From: JARRKC01 sp037388505
Lineage (GTDB): Bacteria; Acidobacteriota; UBA6911; RPQK01; JAPXNP01
Reading direction: 5' to 3'
Assembly: GCA_037388505.1 (NCBI GenBank)
Contig: JARRKC010000004.1
Coordinates: 310,001-374,000, forward strand
Length of the DNA: 64,000 nucleotides
Shown one piece after another: positions 36,195 through 44,708 of this stretch; position 1 is the first letter of the stretch; each line of letters begins with the position of its first letter. The notes below the pieces were generated by a model. That model was not told the DNA's origin. It did not search any database and saw nothing but the letters and a program-made list of their open reading frames with translations. The translations under genes were made by a program, and so were the position numbers.

Positions 36195-36662
36195 ATGGCT
36201 CGAAGGAATCCGCCCCCCCGACAGCGAACCCGATTTCCCGAGGAACCGGAGCGCCCGGAAGCCGTAGCTCTCCGCTATCGGCCGGATCGAGATCGCGCAC
36301 CCCGGGTTACGGCCAAGGGCTCGGGGACGATGGCCGAACGGATTCTGGAGGTTGCTCGCAGACATGAGATCCCGATCCGAGAGGACAAGAACCTGATTCA
36401 GGTCCTCTCCCAGTTGGATCCGGACCAGGAGATCCCGCCGGAATTGTATTTCGTCGTCGCGGAGATTCTCGCCTTCGTCTACCGCTCGGCCCGCGCCTAT
36501 CGCCGGGAAATGGCGGAAAGCTATCGCCGTCTGGGGGACCGCCGCTTTGACGACGGCGACCTGGATGGGGCACGTAGAAGCTGGCAGACGGCAGACTCGA
36601 TTATGCAGGCGTTGAACCTGACTCCGACGGACTCGGCCGAAGACAGCCTTCCACCCCGTTGA
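36195..36662 (+). CDS. FlhB C-terminal-like (FhlB) export-switch protein
   Basis: Protein of 155 residues whose middle part (about 25-110) matches the cytoplasmic C-terminal domain of FlhB/YscU: AVALRYRPDRDRAPRVTAKG ... AERILEVARRHEIPIREDKNL ... DPDQEIPPELYFVVAEILAFVYR. The membrane part and the NPTH self-cleavage site are absent, as in FhlB/YlqH proteins, which can substitute for the cleaved FlhB tail in substrate switching. AGGAA lies before the ATG, 18 bp after the FliK-like gene. The last 40 residues carry a short TPR-like helix pair. Confidence 0.88.
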   Translation: MARRNPPPRQRTRFPEEPERPEAVALRYRPDRDRAPRVTAKGSGTMAERILEVARRHEIPIREDKNLIQVLSQLDPDQEIPPELYFVVAEILAFVYRSARAYRREMAESYRRLGDRRFDDGDLDGARRSWQTADSIMQALNLTPTDSAEDSLPPR

Positions 36663-37011
36663 GGAAGAGATTCGGAAACTCCAAAGGGATGATTTCCGGA
36701 AGAGAGACGGACGTCGAGATCCCGGATTCGTGCCAGACTCGAATCGGAATTCTTTATTCATAGGCAGTTACGACCGACTTTCGTGCGTGTCACCTATTTC
36801 ATCGGCTCGGAGCGGGGTGGCCCCTACCGGTCCCCTATCGCATGAAGCCCAACAGAACAGTGGCGCGAGTCTTGACCGCGTGAGTGGACGCCAGTAGACT
36901 GACGAGCACGCGAGGGGGGGCTCCTGTTTTTGGCGCGGCGAGTTTCCGACTGGCGCGGCGAGAGCAGGAGTCTGCGAGGAGACGAGTGAGCGCCAACGGG
37001 AGAGTCATTTC
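36663..37011. other. Gene-free stretch, no clear function
   Basis: About 350 bp between the FhlB-like and radical SAM genes. The only structure noticed is a direct repeat of TGGCGCGGCGAG near 36930 and 36953. No promoter, terminator or RNA gene was recognised. Confidence 0.5.
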
Positions 37012-38514
37012 TTGAAAGTCCATTTGATCAATCCGAGCGATCTGTCTTTTGGGATCGGCGTGGTCACGCCACGCTGGTTGTACGTCATCGCTGCCGCGAC
37101 CCCGCGCCGCTTCGGCGACCCGATCCTCATCGATGAAGCACTCGAGACGACGGACTTCTCGACGGTGAGGCCGGGAGACGTCGTTGGAATCGGAATCCAT
37201 ACCTCGAACGCGCTGCGCGGCTACGAGGTGGGTCGAGAGGCGCGCCGGCGAGGAGCTTTCGTGGTCTTTGGGGGGATCCACGCCGGACTCTACCCGGACG
37301 AAGCCCATGAACTCGGCGGAGCCCATGCCGTCGTCCGCGGCGACGGCGATACGGTGTGGGCCGGAGTGTTGACCGACTGTGAAGCCGGGAATCCGTCGCC
37401 GATCTACGAAGGCGGCCACGTCGACGGAGCTGAATTCCTGCCGGCCCGTTGGGATCTCATGCCTTCCGACCAGTACATGTGGGCATCCGTTCAGACCGTC
37501 AGGGGCTGTCCCAAGCACTGTTCCTTCTGCTCGGTCTGGCGAACGGATGGCCAAAAGCCGCGGCAGAGAAACATCGACCGCGTGATTCAGGAACTGGTCG
37601 AGCTCAGGCGCAAGGGCTTTCGATTCATCGTGCTGGCCGACGACAATTTCTACCCGGTGACGCTGCATGACCTGGAAGTAGCCGACCGACGCGAAGACAA
37701 GTCACGCCTGAGGCAGTTGGAGGCACTGCGCCGGGAACGGTTCGAACTCATGAAGAAGCTTGCCGAGTTGCCCAAGGACATGGTCCTCTTCACGCAGATT
37801 ACGATGGAGGCGGCACAGGATGAAGAATTCCTGATCGCGATGCACAAGGCTCGGATCAAGGGAGTTCTCGTTGGGATCGAGTCGGTCACGCCGGAGGGCC
37901 TGAAGGCGATCTACAAGGACTTCAATGTCTCCGGGGAGGACCTCGTCCGCCGGTTGCAGGCGTTCCGCCGGAATGGCATTTACGTGCTCGGATCGTTCAT
38001 CTTCGGTCTGCCTACGGACCGGCCGGATACGTTTCGAGCTACCGCCGACCTCGCCGACCGCTCGGGCCTGGCGTTTGCGCAGTTCGTGACTCTCTCGGTC
38101 TTTCCCGGCACTCTGGACTTCCAGAAGTGGCAGAAAGACCAACCGGAGACAGATCCGGTCGTCGGGGACTTTCCCAGGAGCCGGTACTGGCTGATACCAC
38201 GAAACGAACGCCCCCGCCTGTCCGTCTCCCATCCCACGATGGCGCCCGAAGAGATCCAGGACTACACTCAGAAGACCTGGGATCGCTTCTATAGCGTATC
38301 GGCCGTCTGGAAGCGATCCCGCTGCGTATCCGGTCTGAAGCCGCGGCTCGCTTTCCTTTTGATCTCCAAGCTCTACCGGCAGATGTACGCCAATACCGGC
38401 ATATCCAGCGACAGTGCCCGTGTCAGCCGCTCGGCGCGGTGGGCCCGCTGGATTGCCAAACCCTGCCAAAGGCTGTTCAAATCGGCACCGATGCCGGAGC
38501 TGGAACTGCCCTGA
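37012..38514 (+). CDS. B12-binding radical SAM protein
   Basis: Protein of 500 residues starting with TTG (GGGAGAG 7 nt upstream). Residues 1-150 form a cobalamin-binding-like domain (VVGIGIHTSNALRGYEVG ... VVFGGIHAGLYPDEA), then the radical SAM cluster motif CPKHCSFC with Cys166, Cys170 and Cys173, and the barrel (FRFIVLADDNFYPV, GVLVGIESVTPEGLKAIYKDFN, GSFIFGLPTDRPDTFRATADLA). The family includes HpnJ/BchE-like enzymes and methyltransferases. No hopanoid or pigment genes lie nearby, so the substrate is open. Confidence 0.9.
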   Translation: MKVHLINPSDLSFGIGVVTPRWLYVIAAATPRRFGDPILIDEALETTDFSTVRPGDVVGIGIHTSNALRGYEVGREARRRGAFVVFGGIHAGLYPDEAHELGGAHAVVRGDGDTVWAGVLTDCEAGNPSPIYEGGHVDGAEFLPARWDLMPSDQYMWASVQTVRGCPKHCSFCSVWRTDGQKPRQRNIDRVIQELVELRRKGFRFIVLADDNFYPVTLHDLEVADRREDKSRLRQLEALRRERFELMKKLAELPKDMVLFTQITMEAAQDEEFLIAMHKARIKGVLVGIESVTPEGLKAIYKDFNVSGEDLVRRLQAFRRNGIYVLGSFIFGLPTDRPDTFRATADLADRSGLAFAQFVTLSVFPGTLDFQKWQKDQPETDPVVGDFPRSRYWLIPRNERPRLSVSHPTMAPEEIQDYTQKTWDRFYSVSAVWKRSRCVSGLKPRLAFLLISKLYRQMYANTGISSDSARVSRSARWARWIAKPCQRLFKSAPMPELELP

Positions 38515-38552
38515 GCAGCGAGGCTTCAGGTCTTTCCTCTGCATCCTGCGAC

Positions 38553-38699
38553 TCACCCCGATTCGCCCCCGGCCTCTGCGGTTTCCAGCGGGAAGCCCTT
38601 TTCCGTCCACTGGGGCAGCCCTCCGGCCAAGGGACGGACCCGATTGATGCCACGTCTCTTCAGAAGGAGCGCCACCCGGGCGCTCGAGGCCTCATTCGG
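38553..38699 (-). other. In-frame continuation of rhodanese domain after UGA
   Basis: Directly behind the TGA that ends the DedA-rhodanese gene, the same frame reads 48 more codons beginning PNEASSARVALLLKRRG and continuing RVRPLAGGLPQWTEKGFPL before a second TGA at 38555-38553. This is exactly the missing second half of a rhodanese domain (active-site loop end, helix, final strand with the GG-W motif). A perfect 7-bp hairpin (GAGCGCC/GGCGCTC, loop of 5, at 38667-38685) starts 14 nt after the TGA. It would be read only if the UGA is recoded, e.g. as selenocysteine; otherwise it is a decayed tail. Confidence 0.75.
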
Positions 38700-39506
38700 T
38701 CAAGTGCAATAGAGGATGATCTCCCGGTCCCTGGGGACCTCGCGATGCCGTCGGGCCAGCTCTTCCGGTTCGATCTGCAGAGCGCCCGGCAGACGTACGG
38801 GGTTCGCGGCCAAGTCCAGCCCATGACGCACGTCCACGATGAACAGCGGTTCCCCGGCTTTCATGCGCTCCAGGACCTCCTCGGCACTAATCGTGGCTAC
38901 TCTCAGTTGGCGGATGAAATGACGACGTTGCAGGTACTTCCATCCAAGATAGCCGGCAACGACCAGGACAATGAGCAGACCCAGCCCGATTCCGAAACGG
39001 CGGATCCACAGGTAGAGCCGCTCGAACTGGTGACTGAACACATATCCGAGACCACAGAACGATCCGACCCACAGAAGGCTGCCCAGAAGATCGAGCATCA
39101 GGAACCGGAAGAACGACATTCCGAACATTCCGGCCAGCGGTGGGGCCGCCAAGCTCAGACCCGGAACGAACTTCGCGATCAGCAGGGTTCGCGTTCGGTT
39201 GCGGGCAAATGCTTCTTCCGCACGGCGAACGCAGGAGTCCGGTTCCAGCGAGATGCGGCACAGGAAGCTCAGAACGCCCAGACCTTTCGCCCGCCCTATC
39301 CGGTACCAGATGACGTCTGTGATCAGCGCGGCGGCGATTCCTACCCAGATCACGACAGGCAGGCTGAGCACCCCCCTGCCGGCCAGAGTTCCCGCCGCCA
39401 CCAGGACGATGGTCGACGGAACCGGCAAACCGATCTGTTCGGTGAAGACCCACCCGAAGACCAGCCAGTACCCGTGTTGGGCCAGAAAATGAGCCATCTC
39501 ATTCAT
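38700..39506 (-). CDS. DedA-family membrane protein with rhodanese domain
   Basis: Protein of 268 residues up to the first stop. Residues 1-175 are a DedA/SNARE-associated (VTT) membrane protein, the family of undecaprenyl-phosphate and lipid carriers (FTEQIGLPVPSTIVLVAAG, AKFVPGLSLAAPPLAG). A membrane segment (about 173-192) leads to a rhodanese domain (ISAEEVLERMKAGEPLFIVDVRHG ... LPGALQIEPEELARRHREVPRDREIILYCT) that stops at UGA two codons after the presumed catalytic Cys267. Homologues usually read C-x-C-P-N-E here, so the UGA replaces a Cys codon. No ribosome site is seen at the ATG. DedA-rhodanese fusions are a known architecture; the premature end is not. Confidence 0.85.
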   Translation of the reverse strand: MNEMAHFLAQHGYWLVFGWVFTEQIGLPVPSTIVLVAAGTLAGRGVLSLPVVIWVGIAAALITDVIWYRIGRAKGLGVLSFLCRISLEPDSCVRRAEEAFARNRTRTLLIAKFVPGLSLAAPPLAGMFGMSFFRFLMLDLLGSLLWVGSFCGLGYVFSHQFERLYLWIRRFGIGLGLLIVLVVAGYLGWKYLQRRHFIRQLRVATISAEEVLERMKAGEPLFIVDVRHGLDLAANPVRLPGALQIEPEELARRHREVPRDREIILYCT

Positions 39507-39718
39507 AGGGCAACGCTGGACTAAGTTTACAGAAAAGACTTCATCCCCTTCGAGCGGATGTTGTTTGCTTCCTCAACCTCCATGATCGATAATTCATTGG
39601 ACCGGAAGAGACGCAACCGCATCTTTCGGAGCAGGAGATATCGGACGATGCACGGCCGCGCCACAGCCATACCGGCTGATGGAGTTCGCAGAACGCGGAC
39701 TTGGGAGGCTGTTGGGCT

Positions 39719-41059
39719 GTGGACAGGATCTTGGGTTTCCTCTTCGACGTCGTCTGGATTTGGTACGTTCCGACCCTTATCGAAGGTCTGATCGTCGCTG
39801 TTATCTTACTGTCGCTGGAATCGCTTCTGGCCCGGAGCCGGCGCATGTGGCTGGAAGTCCGGACCATCGTTCTCTATCTCATCTTCCTCAAACTCATTGT
39901 GCCTCCGCAGCTGAGTCTGCCGACCGGACTGATTTCCCAGGCTGTCGGGTGGATGGTGTCCAGACTGCAGTTTCTTCCTCTGGCTTGGGCCGGGGGAGGC
40001 GCCACCGCGAGCGGAAGCCTGCCGGGGCAGGATGTTCTCTGGGCCTATCTCCGGGTCGAGCCCCTGGCGGCCCTGGCCTGGATCTGGGCTCCGCTCATGG
40101 CATGGTTACCGGGATTCCTCTTCTTTATGGCGAGCACGAGACGTCAGACCAGGGAGTTGCGTCACCTTGTTCGCGAGAGCGCCGCGCCGCCGGCCGATTT
40201 GCTCGAGGCGCTCATCTGGGCAGGCAGACGGCTTCACCTCCGGAATTGCCCCCGCCTTCGAGTCTCCATCGATATTTCTGCACCGCTGGTTTTCGGGTTG
40301 CGAAAGCCAACGATTCTATTCCCCAGCGCATTGATCGGCCAACTGTCCGCTCAGGAATGTCGGCACATCTTTTTGCACGAGCTGGCTCATGTCAGGCGGA
40401 GAGACGGCTGGCTGCAGAGCGGGGTCTTCATACTCCACTCTCTGTTTTGGCCGAACCTCCTGCTGCATGCCGCTCGTCGGCGTTTGAATCGCCTGCAGGA
40501 CCTCGGCTCCGACGCCACAGCCATCTACCATGGTCCCAAAGACACAACCGCCGCATACCGCAGGATGCTGCTGAAGGTTGCCGGCACGGCCCTTGGCCTG
40601 TCCTCCCCTGCCTCGCCTCAGACGCTGGGCTTGCTTCGAAGACCGGCCCTGATCGAAGAGCGACTCCGTTTCATGGACCGTCGTTTTCGCTTTGCTCGCG
40701 GCACACGCATGTTGGCGGCCGGCGCCTCGGCGATCCTCATCGCTCTCTTCCTGTTTCCGATGGGAGCACGTCGCATGAGCCGACCGACCGAAGAGCTTCC
40801 CGCCGATCCGGTCGCGCCTCTGGTCGAGGCAGTGGAGTTCAGCGGCAACCAAAGCGTTAGCGACAATGAACTCTTGCAGCTGATCGAGACTCGCGCGGGT
40901 CGCCTCTACGATCGGGCCAGACTCTTCAAGGACCTGGGCAGCCTTTCGAGGACTCACCTCTTTCAAGAAGTCGAGGGCCGACTTCTCGACGGTCAGAAAG
41001 GACTCATCGTTCGGTTCGAGCTGCACGAGATTCCGATCGATCCCGATCGCCGACAGTGA
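39719..41059 (+). CDS. M56 (BlaR1-like) metallopeptidase with POTRA domain
   Basis: Membrane protein of about 446 residues. GTG at 39719 is preferred (GGGAGG 10 nt before, product starts in the first membrane helix, MDRILGFLFDVVWIWYV); a TTG at 39701 would add six residues. Four membrane segments surround a zinc protease site HELAHVRRRD (His220, Glu221, His224). The extracytoplasmic C-terminus (about 365-435) is a POTRA-like module (VEFSGNQSVSDNELLQLIETRAG ... LFQEVEGRLLDGQKGLIVRFEL) instead of the usual penicillin-binding or TonB-like part. No BlaI repressor gene lies upstream. It converges with and overlaps the EamA gene by 56 bp. Confidence 0.85.
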   Translation: MDRILGFLFDVVWIWYVPTLIEGLIVAVILLSLESLLARSRRMWLEVRTIVLYLIFLKLIVPPQLSLPTGLISQAVGWMVSRLQFLPLAWAGGGATASGSLPGQDVLWAYLRVEPLAALAWIWAPLMAWLPGFLFFMASTRRQTRELRHLVRESAAPPADLLEALIWAGRRLHLRNCPRLRVSIDISAPLVFGLRKPTILFPSALIGQLSAQECRHIFLHELAHVRRRDGWLQSGVFILHSLFWPNLLLHAARRRLNRLQDLGSDATAIYHGPKDTTAAYRRMLLKVAGTALGLSSPASPQTLGLLRRPALIEERLRFMDRRFRFARGTRMLAAGASAILIALFLFPMGARRMSRPTEELPADPVAPLVEAVEFSGNQSVSDNELLQLIETRAGRLYDRARLFKDLGSLSRTHLFQEVEGRLLDGQKGLIVRFELHEIPIDPDRRQ

Positions 41060-41990
41060 CGCCTCCAAAACTGACCAGCAGGATCCCCGCCATCACGAGC
41101 AAGGCGCCGGGAATCACGTGTACATCCAAGCGTTCGCCAAGCAACCACCAGGCAAACAGACTCGCCAGGACCGGCTCACCGACGATCATCGTGGAGACAC
41201 TGGTGGCGGGCAGAAACCGCAGGGCCCAGTTGTAGGAGGTGTGTCCGATGGCCTGAGGTACCAGTCCGAGGAGGAGCAGAAAGAGAAATGTCCAGGGGCT
41301 GAAGCCGGTCAATCGAGTCCCCGACGCGACCGTCGCGCCGACCAGAGCCGACGCGGAGATCGCATACGTCGGATAGACATATCCGAACAGGTCCGATGCC
41401 TGGCGTATTCGACGACCGATCATCAGGTAGATCCCCAGAGCCAACGCTCCGGCCAGTGCCAGCGCCGCCCCCCTCCAATCCCCAAGCGTCTGAAGATCGC
41501 CAAATCCAAGGAGAAACGATCCGGTCAGAGCCGCTGCGACACCCGCCAGTCCCTTCCTCGTAAGCCGCTCCGCCAGAAAGAGATGGGCACCCGCGGCCAC
41601 GAAAACGGGAGACGTGTTGACCAGCAGGACCGAGACGGCGACGCTCGTGTATCTCAGTGACCCAATCCAGAGAGCAAAATGGAAGGCTAAAGCGATCCCG
41701 GCCGCCGCGTGAAGACCGGTCCATGAGCTACGCAGCGATCTGCCGCGCCGCGAAACGAAGTAGACGGGAGAGAGCAGGAGTGTAGCGAAGACCATCCGGT
41801 AGGATGCGATGGCGAGCGACGGGGCCTCCTGGCTGCAGCGTACCAGTATGGCCCCCATTGACACCGCAACCAACCCCAGCGAGACGACCAGAATCGCGAG
41901 CAATCGGGTTCCATCCTGTTTACGCGGAACACTCACGGAGATCCAATTATGGCAGAGGGATGCGGCGGCGGACTTGCCCAGCACCGTCAT
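41004..41990 (-). CDS. EamA/DMT-family permease
   Basis: Drug/metabolite transporter superfamily protein of about 328 residues with ten membrane segments in two EamA repeats (VSMGAILVRCSQEAPSLAIASYRMV; VGEPVLASLFAWWLLGERL). The N-terminus is uncertain: a GTG at 41936 would give a start closer to the family. No ribosome site is evident at either. Substrate unknown. Divergent from the SGNH hydrolase gene. Confidence 0.85.
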   Translation of the reverse strand: MTVLGKSAAASLCHNWISVSVPRKQDGTRLLAILVVSLGLVAVSMGAILVRCSQEAPSLAIASYRMVFATLLLSPVYFVSRRGRSLRSSWTGLHAAAGIALAFHFALWIGSLRYTSVAVSVLLVNTSPVFVAAGAHLFLAERLTRKGLAGVAAALTGSFLLGFGDLQTLGDWRGAALALAGALALGIYLMIGRRIRQASDLFGYVYPTYAISASALVGATVASGTRLTGFSPWTFLFLLLLGLVPQAIGHTSYNWALRFLPATSVSTMIVGEPVLASLFAWWLLGERLDVHVIPGALLVMAGILLVSFGGVTVGDRDRSESRAARTER

Positions 41991-42188
41991 CTCATAGAAA
42001 ATGACTCCACCGGAACTTCGTGGGGCCGCGGCCGCGGGTTCTCATCTGACAGACTCTTGCGCGTTTGTCGCCGAAGCATTCCCTGACCGCCCGCAGAGCA
42101 GCGTACTCCCATCGGGTATGATTCGGGCGAGGCGGAGGCAGAGTCCAAAGCAGATCGCCTCACCGAGTAACTGTTGGCTTCATCGCAC

Positions 42189-43490
42189 ATGCGAAACATG
42201 ACGCTGACATACTCAGGCGGATCCATCCTCCCCAGGGTTATTCTGCTCGTCGTCACCTTGATCCTGTTGCTCGCGTTCTCCGAGATCATCCTCAGACTCA
42301 TGACGCGAGAGCCGGCCGAACTCTCGTTGCTACGCGCCGCCGACTTCCAGGCCATCTACTTCGAGCCCGACCCCATCCTGGGGATCGTGCGCAGGGCCAA
42401 CCTGGATGTCCGTTTCCGCTTCGAGGAGAGACCGTCGGGTTTCATCCATTTCCAGACCAATAACCTCGGCCTTCGCAGGGTTGAACCCACGGAGCAAAAC
42501 AAAGGATCGAAAAGACGCATCCTGGTGCTGGGAGACTCGCAGATCGACGGGTCCGTCGATAATCAGGAAAACGCCTGTTCACTTCTGGAAAGCAAACTGA
42601 ATTCCGGGCCGACGCGGTACGAGGTGCTCAACGCAGCGACCGGCTCCTATTCCCCGTACCAGGCCTACCTCTGGTATCGGACACGTGGAAGGGACCTGCA
42701 ACCGGATGTAGTCATCTTCACGATCTTTCTCGGAAACGATCTCGCCGAACTGGTCGCGCCAGGCCGACCGCGGCTCATGCCGGACAGGAAAGGGTTCTGC
42801 GAAATCGGCGTCACCGAGGGCTACCAGCGACGCATGAAGACGTATCGCGAACCGTCCGGCTGGACGAGGCTGAGATTCTCCCTGCTGCAGAACTCCGTGC
42901 TCTTCGGGCGCCTGTCGAGCTTCGTCGGAGGCTCCGGCGTCCAGGCGACGGGGCCAATGGGTCGGGCCTATCGTTGTTGTATCGGCTGTACCGGTCAGAG
43001 TCTCGGGCAGGCCCACTGGTTCAAGAATCATCCACAGGATGTGCACCTCAGCATGCTCTCGCTCAAGGAGTTGCTGCGCCGATTCAGGACGGACGTCGAG
43101 CAGTCCGGCGGCCACCTGATCGTACTCGTGCTACCGAGCAGGCTCCAGGTCGAGGCCGAGCAGGACGCCGAGCGCACTCGTAAGGTCGCACAGATCCTCG
43201 AGCTCAGCGCCGAGAACCTCGAACTGGAGAGTCGGCTTGCACACGAGACCGTGAGCATCGCTCGAGAGCTCGAGATCGACACTGTCGATTTCACGTCGCT
43301 GATGGCAGGGTTCCATCGAAAGAGCGGCGGGAATCTCTACTACGATACGGACTGGCACCTCGATCCGGCCGGACATCGATTCCTGGCCGGACAACTTGAG
43401 CCCCTTACTTCCTCCTGGTTGGCTTCCGGGCAGTCTGCGCCGCGACCTCGGACTCGGCTGCGAGCCAATACTGGACCGGATCCCCGCTGA
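42189..43490 (+). CDS. Membrane-anchored SGNH/GDSL hydrolase
   Basis: Protein of about 433 residues: one N-terminal membrane anchor (ILLVVTLILLLAFSEIILRL) and an external SGNH esterase domain. The nucleophile block is ILVLGDSQIDGSV, the oxyanion Asn lies in FLGNDLAEL, and the catalytic Asp-His pair in DTDWHLDPAGHRFLAGQL. AlgX/AlgJ-like acetyl-transfer or deacetylation of a surface glycan is possible. ATG at 42189 has no clear ribosome site; a TTG at 42174 is an alternative. The last 86 bp overlap the opposite-strand DUF2934 gene. Confidence 0.8.
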   Translation: MRNMTLTYSGGSILPRVILLVVTLILLLAFSEIILRLMTREPAELSLLRAADFQAIYFEPDPILGIVRRANLDVRFRFEERPSGFIHFQTNNLGLRRVEPTEQNKGSKRRILVLGDSQIDGSVDNQENACSLLESKLNSGPTRYEVLNAATGSYSPYQAYLWYRTRGRDLQPDVVIFTIFLGNDLAELVAPGRPRLMPDRKGFCEIGVTEGYQRRMKTYREPSGWTRLRFSLLQNSVLFGRLSSFVGGSGVQATGPMGRAYRCCIGCTGQSLGQAHWFKNHPQDVHLSMLSLKELLRRFRTDVEQSGGHLIVLVLPSRLQVEAEQDAERTRKVAQILELSAENLELESRLAHETVSIARELEIDTVDFTSLMAGFHRKSGGNLYYDTDWHLDPAGHRFLAGQLEPLTSSWLASGQSAPRPRTRLRANTGPDPR

Positions 43491-43716
43491 AACCATCCGC
43501 CTCGGCTTTGAGATAGGCCGCCGTTTCGATCAGCCGGCGTCGCTCTTCCCCAGTGTCCAGCACCTTTGCCCCAGCTGCAGTTCTCGGCTCTCTGGAGGTC
43601 GTCTTTGGCTTTGCCGAAGCAGCAGGTTTGGCCTTCGCGGAAGCCGGCTTGGCCTTGGCGGTCTTGCTCTTCGAGGCAGATCCACTGGTTGTTGTCTTCT
43701 TGGCTGGCGCCATCAT
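43405..43716 (-). CDS. Basic Ala/Lys-rich protein with DUF2934 domain
   Basis: Protein of 103 residues; GGAGGATCGA directly before the paired ATGs. The first 50 residues are Lys/Ala/Ser-rich (KTAKAKPASAKAKPAASAKPK), histone H1-like, and residues about 58-92 match DUF2934 (RRRLIETAAYLKAEADGFSGDPVQYWLAAE). Such proteins are frequent in Acidobacteriota and Proteobacteria and may bind nucleic acid; function unproven. The 3' end overlaps the SGNH hydrolase gene on the other strand. Confidence 0.75.
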   Translation of the reverse strand: MMAPAKKTTTSGSASKSKTAKAKPASAKAKPAASAKPKTTSREPRTAAGAKVLDTGEERRRLIETAAYLKAEADGFSGDPVQYWLAAESEVAAQTARKPTRRK

Positions 43717-43827
43717 TCGATCCTCCTTCTATTCGGTCACTATGTCCAAAGTCAGAGTGGAATCCCTCCACGATCATAGCGCCAAACCCTGCCACGGAGG
43801 AAAGGTCGATCTCGAGTTCCTCACCGT

Positions 43828-44481
43828 TCAATTGAAGCGGTTTGCCGCGGTGACCTCCGACAGATGCGAGGTGTCGCAGGTTCGCTCCAGCGACCAGCCG
43901 CCTGGTGTCTCGACCAGCCGCGTCAGACAGCAGCATGGGACACCCGGGAGAACCTCGTCGGCCTCCTTCGGCGTGACACCAAGTAACCCGGCCACCGAAC
44001 CCTGAACCGAGGCTCCGTGCCCCACCCAGAGTTCATCGCCGTCACCCGCCCGAATGAGCAACCTCGCCGCCAGAGCCACACGCTCGTACATCCGCACTTT
44101 GGTTTCCGGGAATTCGGGCCGGACCAGTGACACATGATCAAGGTCGATCCTGGGATCCGAACGGTTCGACCGGTTTGCGACGACCAGTTCGGGCCGAGAC
44201 GGAAACCAGCAGGGGTTGAACCATTCGCTGAGTCCCCACTCCAGCACGATGGGGACATCAAGAGCATCCACGATCTCCACGGCCGTTTGGATGCAGCGCA
44301 GAAATGGAGAGGAGACGACTCGTGAAATCCCGGTCCCCTGAAGGGCTGCCGCAGTTTGCCGGGCTTGTTCGATTCCGTCGGAAGAAAGGGGAGGATCGAA
44401 CGGGAAGGTTGCGCACTTCACCCAGTTGGGATCCACAAAGTCCAACCTGTTTCCATGGCGGGTGATCCAGATCGATCGCAC
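43828..44481 (-). CDS. Histidine phosphatase family protein
   Basis: Protein of 217 residues, GTG start with AGAGGA about 8 nt upstream. The RHG motif (ITRHGNRLDF, His9) and second His (LWVGHGASVQG) mark the phosphoglycerate mutase-like acid phosphatase branch; the spacing and the block LSSDGIEQARQTAAAL resemble UBASH3/broad-specificity phosphatases. Cytoplasmic. Substrate unknown. Confidence 0.88.
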   Translation of the reverse strand: MRSIWITRHGNRLDFVDPNWVKCATFPFDPPLSSDGIEQARQTAAALQGTGISRVVSSPFLRCIQTAVEIVDALDVPIVLEWGLSEWFNPCWFPSRPELVVANRSNRSDPRIDLDHVSLVRPEFPETKVRMYERVALAARLLIRAGDGDELWVGHGASVQGSVAGLLGVTPKEADEVLPGVPCCCLTRLVETPGGWSLERTCDTSHLSEVTAANRFN

Positions 44482-44708
44482 TGATCATCCTCTGCATTTT
44501 TGGCACTGAAGCTGCGAGTGACGCTTGTGTCCGACTCTTCCGAGTGGAAAAGGCCTGCACAGATTGTCTCACACCGTCCGCCGTGTCGATGGACCTCTTG
44601 GATGAAGGTCCTCAGGCAAATTCCGACTGTCTTCTGGCTTGCGAAGAAAGAGGGAGATGCGCCTCGTCCTGTGGGGAGATGGCGCAATGTGCGATGCGAA
44701 CCAGGCGA

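Noticed and set aside
36835..37668. Minus-strand open frame of 277 codons
   Set aside because: Antisense to the radical SAM gene; no ribosome site or family motif.
39541..39718. BlaI-type repressor upstream of the M56 gene
   Set aside because: None of the three plus-strand frames shows a winged-helix motif; the region is left unassigned.
44544..44708. Cys-rich plus-strand reading (CTDC, CLLAC, CASSC)
   Set aside because: Tempting as a small metal-binding protein, but it has no ribosome site, continues as antisense of the hybrid kinase and matches no family I know.
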